From: Centroberyx gerrardi
Lineage: Eukaryota; Chordata; Actinopteri; Beryciformes; Berycidae
Assembly: GCF_048128805.1 (NCBI RefSeq)
Contig: NC_136008.1
Location: 13,349,072-13,413,071 of the forward strand
DNA: 64,000 nt
Direction: 5' to 3'
This document shows, piece after piece, positions 37,122 through 55,168 of this stretch; within the stretch, counting starts at the first letter, position 1, and each line of letters begins with the position of its first letter. The notes under the pieces were generated by a model. It saw only the letters and a program-made list of their open reading frames with translations, made no database searches and was not told the origin of the DNA. Made by a program: the position numbers and the translations under genes.

Positions 37122-40100
37122 TCACTTGTTCCTCTTGTAGATTTTCTTGGCAAAGTTGAGGAAGACTGAATGGGGAAGGTTTTGAGCGTGATGAGCAATG
37201 AGTTTCTGTAACCGCTGGTAACTCTCATCTTCATGTTTGTGGTACAGTGCGGGCATCTGCAGGGTGCTGTACAGCGCTTTGACCTTCTCCACACTGGCAT
37301 CATCATGGCGCCCATAACATGCCTAGAGGGGGGGAAAATTAATAAGGACTTTTGCAAATGTACAAGCTCGACAATGTCTTATTGTGTATTGTAATTGTGC
37401 ACTAGATCAGAGTTCTATAAAATGTCACTCATTCTTAGGAGAATGAATGAACGTTGCATTGGATTAAATAAAGTATTAAGAAAGGAGCTAATCCAGTGTG
37501 CGGATAATCCTTTTTTGAACCACTTTTCATGACCCTTTTATCCAGCACCTGGCCTAAATACAGGTAGGCAGGTAGATACTTTATTAATCCTAAGGGGAAT
37601 TTAGGTTGTCTGTCTTAGGTTGGATGTGCACACTTCTACTACCCTTTTTATTCATTCTTATCCAACCCCTAAACCACACTTGATGCATTCTTCTGATAAA
37701 TTCATTTCAAATCAGAGAATCTGCTACCATGTCAATGTTTTGTTGCAGATGCATGGCACTGTTTTGCATGTGATGAAATTTATTCTAAAAAGCATGCATA
37801 AACTAATGTTTTAGCCTGCTGTTTGCTAGCTCTCTGTGGTGAAGAAATTATTTCATCAGTGAATCAAAGGTCCAATGAAAAATGTATGTTGTAATACTAT
37901 CAATAGACACACTTGGTCCGTTTCCATATCAGTGTGTTTGAGCCACAAGATCCTCGCGTACAACTCTGCACATAGTTTGCTGCCACATAAATTCATTACG
38001 AATGAGGTGTGATGAAGGAGTATGGGTTGTTTTGTGAAGTCCCACCTCCAGCTCTGCCCTCTGCTCAGGCGTCATGATCCCCAGAGCCGTCACTACCAGC
38101 CAGCTGCACTTGTTATCCTGGATGTCTGTACCAATCTTCCCTGTCACAGCAGGGTCGCCGTAACAGTCCAAGTAATCATCCTGGCAATTAAATCAGTTGG
38201 AGTTATTAGGTTTCTTAGAGCACTGTATAGTCTGCCAAATACTATGCAACAAATACAGTATATGTAGTGGATGAGAACATGATGAATAATAACTGTTGAT
38301 TGATGTGGAAGCTAAATTACCTGTATTTGGAAGAACTCTCCCATCTCTAGTAAGATGTGCTTGGCATTATTGTGTTCCTCTTCGCTCTTGATTCCTGCCT
38401 ATAATGTTATCATATAACAAACTGTAATATCACATCAGTTACACAGAACACCTGCCCCCCCTCCAAAATCCTTAGAAAAAATGCACAATTAAATTCATAA
38501 ATAAAAACCTAATGTTCAGTAGATCAAATTTTATTTGCTTTATTGACTGTATAGTCAACATGCAATGACAGATAGGAGTAGTTGTTGTTTGCTGTATTAT
38601 TTTTAGCCTTTACTTATATAGGCAAGGTTTGCTCAGCATGTATGCTCTTTTTCAGCAAGGCTCTGCTTCATATTCATACAGTTAGATACATTTTATAACC
38701 TCGGCCTTCTACTATTATCCACTGTGTGGCTTTACTGGAGCAAATGTTCTTTGCTCAAGGGTATTTGGACAGTAGTTTTGAGGGAGGGGAAAGTGTTACT
38801 CATTCACTTTCCCTGGCCAGATTGTCCCAGCTGGTCTAGGGGTTTAAAATTAGCAACCTTTTGGTTAAAAGCCCAATTCTCTAACCTTTGGTCTTCTATA
38901 TCATCAACTTGCCTGTTAGCTCCTTCTCTCATATGTTCAAGTCTACCATTTAAAACACACACTCACCATGTACATTGCTGCTGCCACTGGGAGGTAAAAA
39001 GAGTAGAAGGCAGTCTTGTATTTTACGATAGCTTTATACCTGAAAGATAAAATATGATTCTTTACACACATATTCTGGAAACCAAAATCTTACTAAACAA
39101 CTTTGTTCTCCAACTTGCAACCCTTTAAAATGCAAACTTTCTTCTTATGTCTTCTTGTCAAACCCTATGTCCTTTCTCACCTCTCCATGGTGAATCTGTT
39201 GAGGTCTATCTGACCAGGGGGAGCAGTCATGAGGTCCAGAGCCTGGCCCAGCTCTGTCTGGAAAGAAACCTCGTTGAAGAGCTCGAGCAGGTGGATGTAG
39301 TAGGGCTGTTCCCTGCAGTGTCTGCGCAGTAGTCTGTAGATGGTCCCTTCCAAGAGAAAGGAATCATTGATGGCATCCAGACCCACTCCATCCTTAAAGA
39401 GAAACAGGCAAATCGTTTACATTAGACACATCGCGCACCACCAGCTCTGGAAAATAAATGACCACACTATTAAAAATGTGTATTTTAGTCTTTCTTTCTT
39501 TAAAATATACAGTATACCGTCTCACCTTCTTGTACCAGCAGGGCTGTCCTCTCCGAGTCACAGATGCATCCATGATATCATCAGCCACGAGGAAAAATGC
39601 CTGAAGCTATAAGCAACAGAGACACAGTAGTAATGCTTAATGATGCAGTGACACCTCTGCAAAGTGTTAATTGAAATCATTACAGCAGTCAGTCTGAGTC
39701 TGTGCTTGTGAGTTAAGGTTTTAGCTATCTACACAAAAGCTTACATGAATACTATCACATCACAAGCTCAGTTTTAACTGGTACAACTGGTACAACTGTC
39801 CTCACCAGTTCAATGCACCAGCCAACCAGCAGAGCCCGTTGCACTATATCCTGGGTAAGCTGAGTGGGTGGGACAAGTTCCCGCAGTGAACCAATCACAG
39901 ATAGACCTCGGTTCCTCTTACCTCCAGGGGCATTGTACACCAAAACCTGCAAACGAAACACCAAGGAAGGAAAGAAGAAGAAGAATGACAGTGTTCAGCA
40001 ACAGCCGCTTGTATCTGCTCATATAAACTCTACTACAGACAGACAACGTACCTCTTTCAACCTGTTCAGGGCATCAGCAAGCACAGGATCAGTGAAGTCC

Positions 40101-40685
40101 CTCTCTGTGAGCTCCATCACCAGCTCCTCAAACTGGGCTTCAAACAGCTGGGGGTCTGACAGCAGCGCCTTTTTACTGTGCGTCCCATTACAAGTGCTGT
40201 CTCCCTGCAAAGACGAGGTGCACAGCAGAGGAGAAGTATGTGATAATTTAACTGAAGCGACGGTTAGCCACATGAACCGTACTATCTTAGGGGCTCTTAT
40301 GAGCAAGGTCAACAGGCGTCTCATTCCAGATATGCCGTTAACTGGCTTAAGTTAAGCTGGCCAACTGTTAACAATCTGAGAAAGTCAAACTCATTAGATT
40401 CTACAGTTATATAAACCAAAGTGACTTCTAGCTAAGGGAAACCTAGCTAGCTCGCTCCATGCTCGGTCAGACAGCCCAGTAAACAAGGGCTAAGAATAGA
40501 TTAAGGGAATTACTATTATTAGCTAGCAAGTTACCTTGACAGAAACATAAGCGTTAGCTTAGTTTGCTGCCTGCATCTAGTCTGTTACCTGAGCTGTAGC
40601 GACTGCTGCAGGTCGCTTTGTAGCTATCATTTTCGTTCAAACACCAACGTGCATTCAAAGGGAACAGATTTAACAGCCTTACCAT
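37122..40685 (-). CDS. fdps: farnesyl diphosphate synthase
   Basis: This mevalonate-pathway enzyme condenses DMAPP and GPP with IPP to give farnesyl diphosphate. Exons, minus strand: 40683-40685 (ATG only), 40052-40204, 39806-39946, 39526-39606, 39181-39392, 38967-39039, 38321-38398, 38046-38180, 37122-37322; 1077 nt, 358 residues (human cytosolic form 353). First Asp-rich motif DDIMD (108-112) follows paired Phe 103-104 ([10 protein letters not shown]), the bulky residues that stop chain growth at C15. The second Asp-rich motif is DDYLD (248-252). Other landmarks: [57 protein letters not shown]-terminus IYKRNK. An in-frame extension upstream of exon 2 could encode a mitochondrial form (see 40205-40324). 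Location: cytosol or peroxisome for the short form. Confidence 0.95.
37575..37622 (+). repeat. short interspersed-repeat fragment (TACTTTATTAATCC type)
   Basis: The sequence AGATACTTTATTAATCC followed by AGGGGAATTTAGGTTGTC resembles the 3' tail of a common teleost retroelement. It lies in an fdps intron. Confidence 0.35.
38712..38900 (-). mobile_element. tRNA-derived SINE, minus orientation, fdps intron
   Basis: Read on the minus strand it has a tRNA-like head (GGTTAGAGAATTGGGC, AACCAAAAGGTTGC, a decayed B box ending in AAACCCC). A body follows with GACCAGCTGGGACAA and CCCTTGAGCAAAGAACA, typical of a widespread teleost SINE. Confidence 0.65.
40205..40324 (-). other. fdps: in-frame mitochondrial-type leader upstream of fdps exon 2
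   Basis: The minus strand from ATG 40324 is open for 40 codons directly into fdps exon 2. It starts [19 protein letters not shown] and ends CTSSLQ before GDSTCNG. It has six Arg/Lys and no Asp/Glu, as expected of a mitochondrial presequence. Human FDPS has a longer mitochondrial isoform whose leader ends in a similar CSSL motif just before the cytosolic start. Use requires an alternative start site within this intron; there is no transcript evidence. Confidence 0.45.
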
Positions 40686-40800
40686 GATAATACTGTGGTT
40701 TGAGTCCGAACCGGTGAAGATAACGCAGCAGAATCACTTCTCCAGTGTTACTGTATCTTGCTGTCAAACTGAAGTATGTGAACGTCCCCAAAAATCAGGA
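40590..40800 (-). promoter_or_regulatory. fdps first exon and promoter zone
   Basis: The exon carrying the initiator ATG (40685) is GC-balanced and preceded by sequence at 40900-41000 with CCAAT motifs in both orientations (ATTGG at 40937, CCAAT at 40981). Vertebrate FDPS promoters use NF-Y and SREBP sites, and CCAAT boxes fit. No clear sterol element was recognised. An alternative short exon ([14 protein letters not shown], donor at 40599-40598) could also join exon 2 in frame. Confidence 0.35.
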
Positions 40801-41156
40801 TATGCGGATTGTAGTTTATAGTGACGTTACTGTCAGTTTTATCACAAAGTCCCTGGACTAGAGTTCCCTGCATCCCTTGCGAGTGGTGCATGTGGGCGCG
40901 GGTTTTGAAGGCATCATATGACATTGAGCGTTTTCATTGGCCAGTTGCATCGAACCAGGATGGGCTTTCGCCTTGGCTGACCAATAGGATTTAAGAAGAG
41001 GCGTGGCCTGAGTGGTGGGATTTGTCTGGCACACTGCAGATTTGTTGATAGAGGGGGGAAAAGACAGAAAAAAACAAAAGAAAAAATACTGACCTATCAT
41101 TACTGTGTCAGGATTTTTGCCCCCCACAACGTGTACAAAATGTTCACATAGTGATG

Positions 41157-43176
41157 TTTATTTGTTGTCTATAATTTATTTCATATGTTGAAATACATAA
41201 CTTGCATTAAAAGTTTTGCCATTGACACTGCATTTAAAATTTGGAATAGGTGTCATATGTAGATACATTTATTATTCAGGTTTCAAGGCTCTATCCTGTT
41301 ATGTCTGCCATACAGATATACATTTCTTCAAATAAATAATGTTTTCATATGCAAGACAGGAGGTAGAAACACAGCTCAGTGCCTTAATAAGAGGGTGTGT
41401 GTGTGGGTGTGTGTCTATGTGTGCCTGTATCTGTGTGTAGGCTAAGTGTATATGCGTGTACAATTTTAAAATCAGTTACATATGAGTGTATTCAAAATGT
41501 GCCTTTACTGATATGGACTCAATATCATCACTTAGTGAGCACACCAAAAAGACTTTCCAGAACAAAAAAAACTTTTCAAGTCCAATCTGAGACACATTCA
41601 GGAAACACACATCAATACACTCCAACATCCAGTATCCAGAGCTGCCAGACCCATCAAACGTTGTGCCAGCAATCCAACACAGTTGTTTTTTTCATTTAAC
41701 ACCCCCCACCCCACCCCCAACCTCTAAACAAATACATCTGTACATTTATTGCAAGAGACTCATCAGTGCAATCAGAGCCATACTGCAATTTACACTTCAT
41801 TATCTTACAGGATAGGGTTGCTTCAACCAGGGTCATAGATATTGCACTGTACACTGCTTACCCAACTTTGCCATTTGACATTAGACTTCCACAGCATTTT
41901 TGTTCCAAGGCAAGCCCAGTCAAATCAGGATGCAGTAGTTTGGAGCCAGCTTTGGGAACACTGCATATCTATGACTCTGCTCCTCCCTTTCAACTATCTA
42001 TTAACACAAACACATTTCAAAGGGCTATTATCAAAGGTCTTGGGTGCAAGAGAGAAAAAAGTAAGAAGCATTGTCAAAACATGCAGATAAAGACATTCTG
42101 AGGACAAGTTAGTTAGTTACACAGTCGGTCAGGATCTAATGCACAAGGTTCCTGCTGTATTTGGGAGGCTGTAGCAAAACATGCACATATTCAAATCAAA
42201 CCACTGTGTCCGGGGGCCTCCCAGAGAGAATACATTTTCAAGGCTGAGCACGTGTCTGTGGTGTGATAAACCTATGTATGTGTGAGTGTCAGAGATGCTG
42301 GCTGCCTTTCTTTTGAAGGCCAATGTGGAGGTGGACAAGGATGGAGAAAGTGGTCATTTGAATTGCACATAAGAAAGAAGAGAAAACTAGCAACTCAGTA
42401 AAACCTAATGTGATCATGAAACTAAAAGGCTTTCTGTGTGAGAGCTTCTATCTGCATGTACAGTCTTATCTCTGTATATCTTACATTGTACTTGGCTATG
42501 TGTGGATAGTGTAGTTTGTAGTAGGATGCCTTTTTTTTTTTTTTACCAATGGAAGACAAAATAAGGGATTCCATGATCACTTAACCTGAGCGATTCTCTG
42601 GATAAGTAGCAAACAATGTACAAAAGGGCCAGAAGCATATTGCAACCCATGAGTATGTAGTAGACTGAGTGTATGTGGTTGTCATAGCATAAATGCTAGA
42701 AGAGTCCCGTCTCCAGTCTTGAGGAAAAGATGGTCTTGTTGTTTCCAGATGGGTACAGAGGTGGCCGGAGTGGACAGGGCAGCAGAAAGGATGCTTCTGG
42801 TGGGTTGCTCTGGGGCAATCGTGGGTCTGTTTGATCAAGTCTAGTTCTGTTAGGAGAAGAGCCAAATTGACCAGTAATAGGCATCTAGCGGCCACTTCCT
42901 CCCACTGCTGCTGGTGGGAGTGAGCTCAGTGCGGGAAAGAGCACCACTGAATAAGGCCATTTGCACAGTTGGTTTCAGGAAAAGGGAGGTGACGAAGAGA
43001 AAAGAGGAGGGAAGACTTTCAAAGTTTTAGAGCCAGTTGTCTCCACCAATGTCCAAACTAAACCCTGGTCACTCTACCATTAACTTGCCTCTTTTCCTTT
43101 CCTTTCCCTTACAACCCCCCCATCTTGTACCCCCCCTATTTTCCTCCTCCGTCCCTCCTTCCCCCTCCTCTCCTCC
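41157..43176 (-). other. 3' UTR of fam189b/entrep3
   Basis: About 2 kb follows the fam189b stop with no coding exon recognised. Inverted AATAAA signals at 41175-41180 and 41157-41162 are plausible ends. The fdps promoter starts a few hundred bases beyond. Confidence 0.5.
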
Positions 43177-48318
<5,142 letters not shown>

Positions 48319-49049
48319 GTTAGGCTTGTGGAGGAAGGGGGTTTTGCTAGGAGAGGTTTCGCTTAAGGGTCCATAAAGCAAAGTTTAGTTAGGCGGGTAA
48401 AAGTGCAGGAGAGTAAGAGAGGGAGAGACATCAGTGGCACCGATGTGTGCTTGAGTGCTAGCTTGAGAAATACACTGTCACAATTATGCACCAAGCTTTC
48501 CACTGGCAGGTGCCATAGGCTCTGCGCAATCCCCCATGGTGAGCGCTATTGTCCAGTCAGTGTGTCCAAGAACTTGGTCAGCAGAAAGTTGAGAATTGAG
48601 CAGCCACTACACACTCATAGCCACCGTACACACCTCATTTGACGTTTCAGTCATGGTACGAAGAATGTTCCAGTCGATATACAGTGTGTCTTTCATCCCA
48701 TGCAGCTCACAGGCCACTGTAGCCAACTTAATAGTCTAGATCCTTCTTCTCTTCAGCCATTCTTCTCTGAACAAAACCACAAGGACAGAAAACGGGGCTA
48801 GTTTTCTGCAATCTGCATTTTTTTATTATGCTCATTTCCTTTTTCCTTCTCCCATCTCTCCATCTCCTGCTTCCCACCTCTCCCTCCTCTAGCCCGTGGC
48901 ATTGCGGTAACTGGAGACCCGAGCAGGCCGCAAACCCTAAAGCATCCCACCGAAAGAAGCTGAACCCTCGTCGTTTCGCCCATTAATCGCCTAGCTTGAC
49001 GCTCACCAAAGACGACACGAGTTGGTCAGTTCGTGTGTCCGGTCAGGAA

Positions 49050-49820
49050 CAGCAACATCCGAACATGTGCGCTCCCTCCTCCGTCCTTCTGTCAGGTCCA
49101 CATCTTGTCACGGGGGAAAGATGGTGAGGAGATCAAAGCCCAAGACGAGGTTGGTTCGTTCGGGAAGCGAGAATAATTTATCTCGGAATGGACAGGAACT
49201 ACATGTCTTCAGTCGATTTCAAAACTGCACGACAAAAATAGCATTTAGGCTATAATGAGTCCCTTCTCAGAGATTTCGCTCGTTCCCATCTCCACCACAG
49301 GAGTTTTGCGGTGGTCCGCACGCACCTAGACCCCCCCTCCGCCGCCTCTTCCCTCCCTGCAGTCACGCGGGCATCCCGTTCAGCCCGTGTGTGTATGTGT
49401 GTGTATCCCGGACATCCACCTCACTGCCTCCCACCCGACGTCACATGAACATAACAACACAGGATTAGGCTACCTGTGTTCGGGATAACATGCGTCTTTT
49501 TATGCGCCCATGTTTTTTTGTTTGCCCCTCCCCTCTCCTCTCCTCGTTTATTTTCTTCTATTCCACTGTATAAAGCACTGACAGTGAAAAAGGATTGTAT
49601 CGTGTTTGCAAACCGACACCTGCCCAACGTGATGACAAGGCACGCAGAACGTGCAGCCAACGCGGAGATGCGGCAGAGCGCACGTATAGTCGTGGTGCTG
49701 ATGCTGGGAAGGAGGGGCGGTTGCCTAGCGACAGGCTCCAGCGACTATTGCTGCAGTCGCCAAATGAGAAAAAAAATCGCCGTGCTGGCCGCTGCAATGG
49801 GAGTTTTATAGTTAAAAAGA
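49050..49820. other. upstream region of entrep3, no gene seen
   Basis: CpG-rich sequence near 48900-49450 is the likely promoter zone of entrep3 (minus). The open frames here have no recognisable content. Confidence 0.4.
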
Positions 49821-49825
49821 AGGCG

Positions 49826-50035
49826 ACGGGTGGTCTAGTATGCCTAGTAAGAGAGAGCCGGAGGGTCCCGGGTTCAATCCCTGCAACAACCGACACGTTG
49901 TCCATCAACTGACAACAGACATGTCTCCTGTCAAAGTGTCCTTGAGTAAGACACTAAAACCCTGTCTGCTCGCTCACTGTAAGTTGCTGTGGATAAGAGC
50001 GTCAGCTGAATGCATAAATTCTCAGTTGTAGTTCA
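49826..50035 (+). mobile_element. tRNA-derived SINE
   Basis: A tRNA-like head with B box (GGGTTCAATCCC, about 49868-49879) is followed by TGTCCTTGAGTAAGACACT and the tail GCTGTGGATAAGAGCGTCAGC, the hallmark 3' end shared by many teleost SINEs and L2-type LINEs. Confidence 0.75.
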
Positions 50036-51820
50036 AAGGGTTGAACTCTATTTGTGCCCGCAGAAAGTTTCAAACTAACACACACACCACATTTTGCTTT
50101 TTTTTTTTTTTTTTTTTAGCTTTTTATTCAGTAAGCAGCAAGTATGCAAACTACATACAAAGTCCTGTGAAGTCTTTACTGAATAGGAATAGGAATAGGA
50201 ATGTTTAACAGGTGTGAAAGAAAGGAGGAAATATCTCTGTGCAGGGGGAAAAAAACTGAAATGAGTAGATGGGCACCTCTGATCACTATAATTTCCAATG
50301 ATCTGAACAATGCCGGAGTAGGGAACCTGTCATGACTGATACAGCTATGGTGTTGGTTTAACAGGCACTTTAGATAAAAGGCATGTCCGACTAAATCAAT
50401 TCAAAATGAGGGTCATGGGAGTATTGCTGCATCCCAGCCTCACTCATCCTCTCTATTCCCTTACTTCATCCATCATTCTTTCATCTCTCCACTCATCTTC
50501 TCATATTGCACTTATCTCTGTTCCTCTCTTCCACATTCTCAATCCCTTCATCCATTGAAACAGCTCGTTTACCACCAGTGTTAGTTTACGTCAGTATACC
50601 ACACAGCCTGCATCTACTAGCCTCAGTCACTAAAGAAGGTGCTTTCAGCTTCTCATAGGATGTGAACAAGAGATTTCCCGCTATATATTCCATATTTATA
50701 GGCATCTGTCACATAGATTCTGCTAAATGCATTATGAGATATACAGTATCTCATATGGCGCTGCAGGAATGGAATGTCTATTTTCCTGTGCTATTGATGT
50801 AATATAATACAAAATCAATTGATTTGAAACAGGGAACTGTCAAAAGTGAAAGTGCATTGCTAATGAAAGACATCTTATGAATTATTGGCATGAATATTTG
50901 TCTTAGATGAACACTCACAGGAAATTAAGAGTGAAAATAAAAATGTGAAAATAAAAAAAAATACGTTTATGGAACTATTGTTAAAAAAATCACTAAAACG
51001 TATGTTAATGACACCTGACCTTGTTCTTAATGATAATAATAACAATAATAACGGCAATCAAATTCTCATTTCCGTCCAACTCTAAAGCATATAGCAGGAT
51101 CTATATGAGATGCCCATGGAATAAGCGTGTTGTAAAATATCTCCTGTGATACACAAACATGACAAACTTGAATTTGAGTTGAACAAAAGTGACAAACTTT
51201 TGGGTTAAATAATAAAAACAAGATCTTATGTGAATTAAAACGGTTTACATCAGACTACTCCTCTGCCTCTGCGCTCTTTGAATACTGCTACCTGCTCACA
51301 CACATTGGCATATAAAAGAGATGAATGGAATGGGTGGATAAAGCTGCGGTGTGATTTTTTATGTTGCTCGGTACTATCCAGTCTACTGATGAAAAAAAAG
51401 ATTAAAAAACAAACAAAAAAAACAGCTCTGTTGGTCTTTACATCAGGCACTGCACAGTACGGTTGGGTTGATAATGTGGTGATGAGCCAGAGAATTACAG
51501 GAAAGAATGTGAAGCCGAACAAAACGTTCGATGCCATGGTGGGGATTGATTGGTGGAATGCTGTCAGTGGTCTAGTGACATCACCACATTATCATGCTAA
51601 TTCATCACAGGAGATGTGGTACAAAATATGTTCTCGATGAAATAAACAAACAAATGAATGCTCTGTTGCAAAATGTCCCGAGATCACCACAGTGATGTTT
51701 CATAGCAATCAAAGGAGAAATCAATAGTTGCAAAAAAAAACCCAATAGTTTTTGGAGTGCTAGAGTACAAAACACTGGCAAATGGGATACTGATCGTTTG
51801 GCATAAAAACATACTTTTGG
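50036..51820. other. intergenic, entrep3-rab13
   Basis: AT-rich sequence with a T-run at about 50097-50119 and no coding exon seen. The open frame at 51278-51640 (plus) has no family features. Confidence 0.5.
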
Positions 51821-51828
51821 CACCTGCA

Positions 51829-51834
51829 TTTATT
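51829..51834 (-). terminator. rab13 poly(A) signal
   Basis: AATAAA on the minus strand (TTTATT on plus), about 125 bases beyond the rab13 stop codon. Confidence 0.5.
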
Positions 51835-51957
51835 TGATATTTGAGCCCACCAGATGGAGACAGAGGACTCAGGAATTTCTCCTTTTTTCCCCCAGTAATA
51901 CTGATGTGTTCTTAAATTTTGACAGCTCCTCAATATGCGTGCTACCAAGCTGCAGAT

Positions 51958-52319
51958 CTAGAGAAGAACACATTTGGAGGATTTCTTCTCTGTACTGCTG
52001 GTGATTTTCACCTCTCGACCTGTGGGGCCCTAAAGAAGGAAAAAAACAGGCAAAATAGTTTAGAGTTTAACATGAAAATGCATGCAACAGACATATAGAA
52101 ACAGTCCACATGTCCATGGACTGATTTCTACATTATCATATGAGGAACTAATGCTGCAATTTGGTATTAATGACTTACTGGTTTCTTGCTGGACTTCTGT
52201 AGTATGTCTCGTGCCAAAGCCATAAAAGACTACATAGATAGATACATGAATAGATAGATAGAGACAGATAAACAGATAGACAGAGATAGATAGATAGACA
52301 GACAGATAGATAGATATAT

Positions 52320-52372
<53 letters not shown>

Positions 52373-55122
52373 ATAATTATAGCATAGCCTAAGCATAGCA
52401 TAGTTACTTAAGACAGTCATGATGAAACAAGCTCAGGCATTGCTGTCTCATTACAAATAAATACAGTCAGTAGATATTGCCGCCCACTCACCTCATCAAC
52501 GTTGATGCTGGACTTTGCACTGGTCTCAAAGAACCGGATCCCATGATCTTTTGCCAGCTGTCAACAACAGAACACGGACCTTGATTGCAGCACATCAGGA
52601 TGTGGAGTAATAGTCACTTCCTGCTCCTTATCAAAAGTATGTGGAAAGCTGGTGCATCAAAAATGTCTGTGCAGCCCAGTCCCAACCCCTTCTCAGGAAA
52701 ATCACTCACGTCTCACTGGTAAGAATGAGTCAAGGAAGTTGTCAACATGACCTGATTCCTATCATTTCTTACTCACACACTAACTGCTTGCAGAGTGAAA
52801 GAGTGCTAAGTTGAAAGTGAGTTTTTCTCTTCACCTCCTCCCCTGTCTTCTCTGCTGAAAACTTTGATTACTATTGCATGAAAGTGCAGTAAATTTTACA
52901 TCCATCCAGCCACTATTCTGCCACTAGTGTTACAGTGAAATCATTCTTTTCCAAAATTTAAAATGATGGGATACATAGGCTATGATTTCATTTCTATTGC
53001 AATCCTCTCACCTTCTCTCCTGTCTCCTTGGAAACTTTCCTCTTTGCCTCAATGTCACACTTGTTACCAAGCAACATCCGACTGACACCAGCTGATGCAT
53101 TCTGGGAAGAAAGGGGTGCAGTGAATTGATTAGGTCCAGTTCAAACATACTTAGACACGTATGTACGCTCATTTGCAGGCACATTTAAGGAGAGGGGATC
53201 AAAGGGGAGGAGGGCAGATGGGCCGAGCAAGCAGAATCAATCACACTTCAAAGACAACAGCAGCCGTTCTATAGCAGCCATGTCTCTAAATTGGAGTGAG
53301 CTCATCAGAATCACATGGAAGCCATTACTAAACCTCCTCAACTGAACTACCTGTTCATCCTCATTATAGCTATTACAGTAAATGTTTCATTAAAAATATT
53401 GCCAGTTAAAATCTATTGTGCAATCATTCTTTTGCCAAAAGGTTTGATGTTGCAGCAAATAAAGGCCAGGGTTCTGGTGACTTGGGACTTGACTTTGACT
53501 TGTACTTTGATGACTTTAAAAGGTTTCTCAAGTCTTGACAAAAGATCTTGTGTTTGTGTAAATGATTTAGATTGAAAGAGATTTGAGATTATGAGATTAT
53601 GAGATTTGTTCCACCAGACAACTGAATTTAATGTTTTCTGAATTTGTATGGAATGATGATTGAATTTATAGTAGTTTAAACTGATTATAAAAATCAAACG
53701 CATGATGCTCTTACCAGGTTTTTATCCTATTAAAAAGATATTGCATTGAAAAAACCTAGATATTTAGTTTTCTTTAAGATATTAAATTGGTACTGGACTC
53801 TTGATTTGTTTTGACTTGACTTTGTCTTCTACATTTAGACTTGAGACTTAATGACATGGACTTGACATGGTCATTTACTTGAGACTCAAGCACAGCTGAC
53901 TTGGTCACACCTCTGCTGTCTGGTTATCTGAACAAACACTGTCCTACTGTTCATGCTCTGTGGTGGATAAGAGGCAAGCGGTCTCACCTCTTTGATGCTC
54001 TTCATCCAGTTCTGGATGTTTTCAAAAGACTTCTCGTCTGTGATGTCGTACACCAGGATGATGCCCTGACAGAGAGGAACAGGGATTTAGAGATTTAGAG
54101 GGTCAGTCCGAGGTACAGAGCGAGCACAAAGTAGCGCTGATGTCAGTGTGATTATCCTGGTCTCTTGCTCACCATGGCTCCTCTGTAGTAGGCTGTAGTG
54201 ATGGTCTTGAACCGCTCCTGCCCTGCCGTGTCCCTACACAAAGCACACACACATTCAAAGTCAGAAACAAGTACATGTACTGTGTGTGAGTAAAGACGAA
54301 TTAATCTCTCTCTAGGCCTTTAAAAATGACGCTGAAGTCAATACAAAGTCCATGGCATAAGTTGATGTGGCAGAGTGGGGAAACACGCATTTTATACGCA
54401 TTTTACACTGCTGTGACAGGCTGACTTGACAGTTCTATAATAGCATAGTTGGAGAGAGAAATGACTCTCTTATATGACATGAAGTGACTTTCTGTGGCGG
54501 CCGTGTGTGTGATGGATACTTGGACAATAAACCCTGTCATAAAGTCCTGTTTTGGAGAAGAAGAGGGAGGTTCCTCTTTCCTCAGGAAAACGAGCCAGGC
54601 AAGCAGAGGACAGAGGAACAGAAGTGAACGGATCATTGTTATCTGCCACCTAAACATGAATTAAGGCATTTACATCAAGCAACCAACCAACTGTCGCTTA
54701 CCAGACTTGTAGTTTCACTTTCTTTCCATCGACATCGATGGTTTTTACTTTAAAGTCGATGCCTGAGAGACAACGGGAGGATGGGAAAGAGCAGAGGAAA
54801 GGGGGTCAGTGGGAGGGGAGGACAGACAATGAGTTAAATACCTCAGATATGAACACACGCACACACAAACACACACACACACACACACCCTTAGCAGAGC
54901 AGCATATATAGGTCACGCCAATTAAATCCTAAATAAGCACAGGGGAGGAAACCACATCCAATCCATCATGATTTTCACTGCGATTTTGACCCCATGGTGC
55001 GTTTCCCCTCCAGTGTCCCTGTCTCTCTCCTCTCACAAACAGATATAGAGGAAAGATGTACGCAGGCCTACACACGCTGTCTGTGGGTTTGTTTTTGTCT
55101 GGGTTTCCTGTTGGATGGACAA

Positions 55123-55168
<46 letters not shown>

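Noticed and set aside
40019-40324. Whole 101-codon ORF as an independent gene
   Set aside because: Its second half is fdps exon 2; only the first 40 codons are new and are reported as a possible alternative leader.
51250-51640. ORFs of 95-120 codons between entrep3 and rab13
   Set aside because: No domain, no splice context, no homology recognised, and both strands open equally.
52230-52371. GATA/GACA array as a sex-chromosome (Bkm) marker
   Set aside because: Such arrays are common across fish genomes, and nothing else here points to sex linkage.
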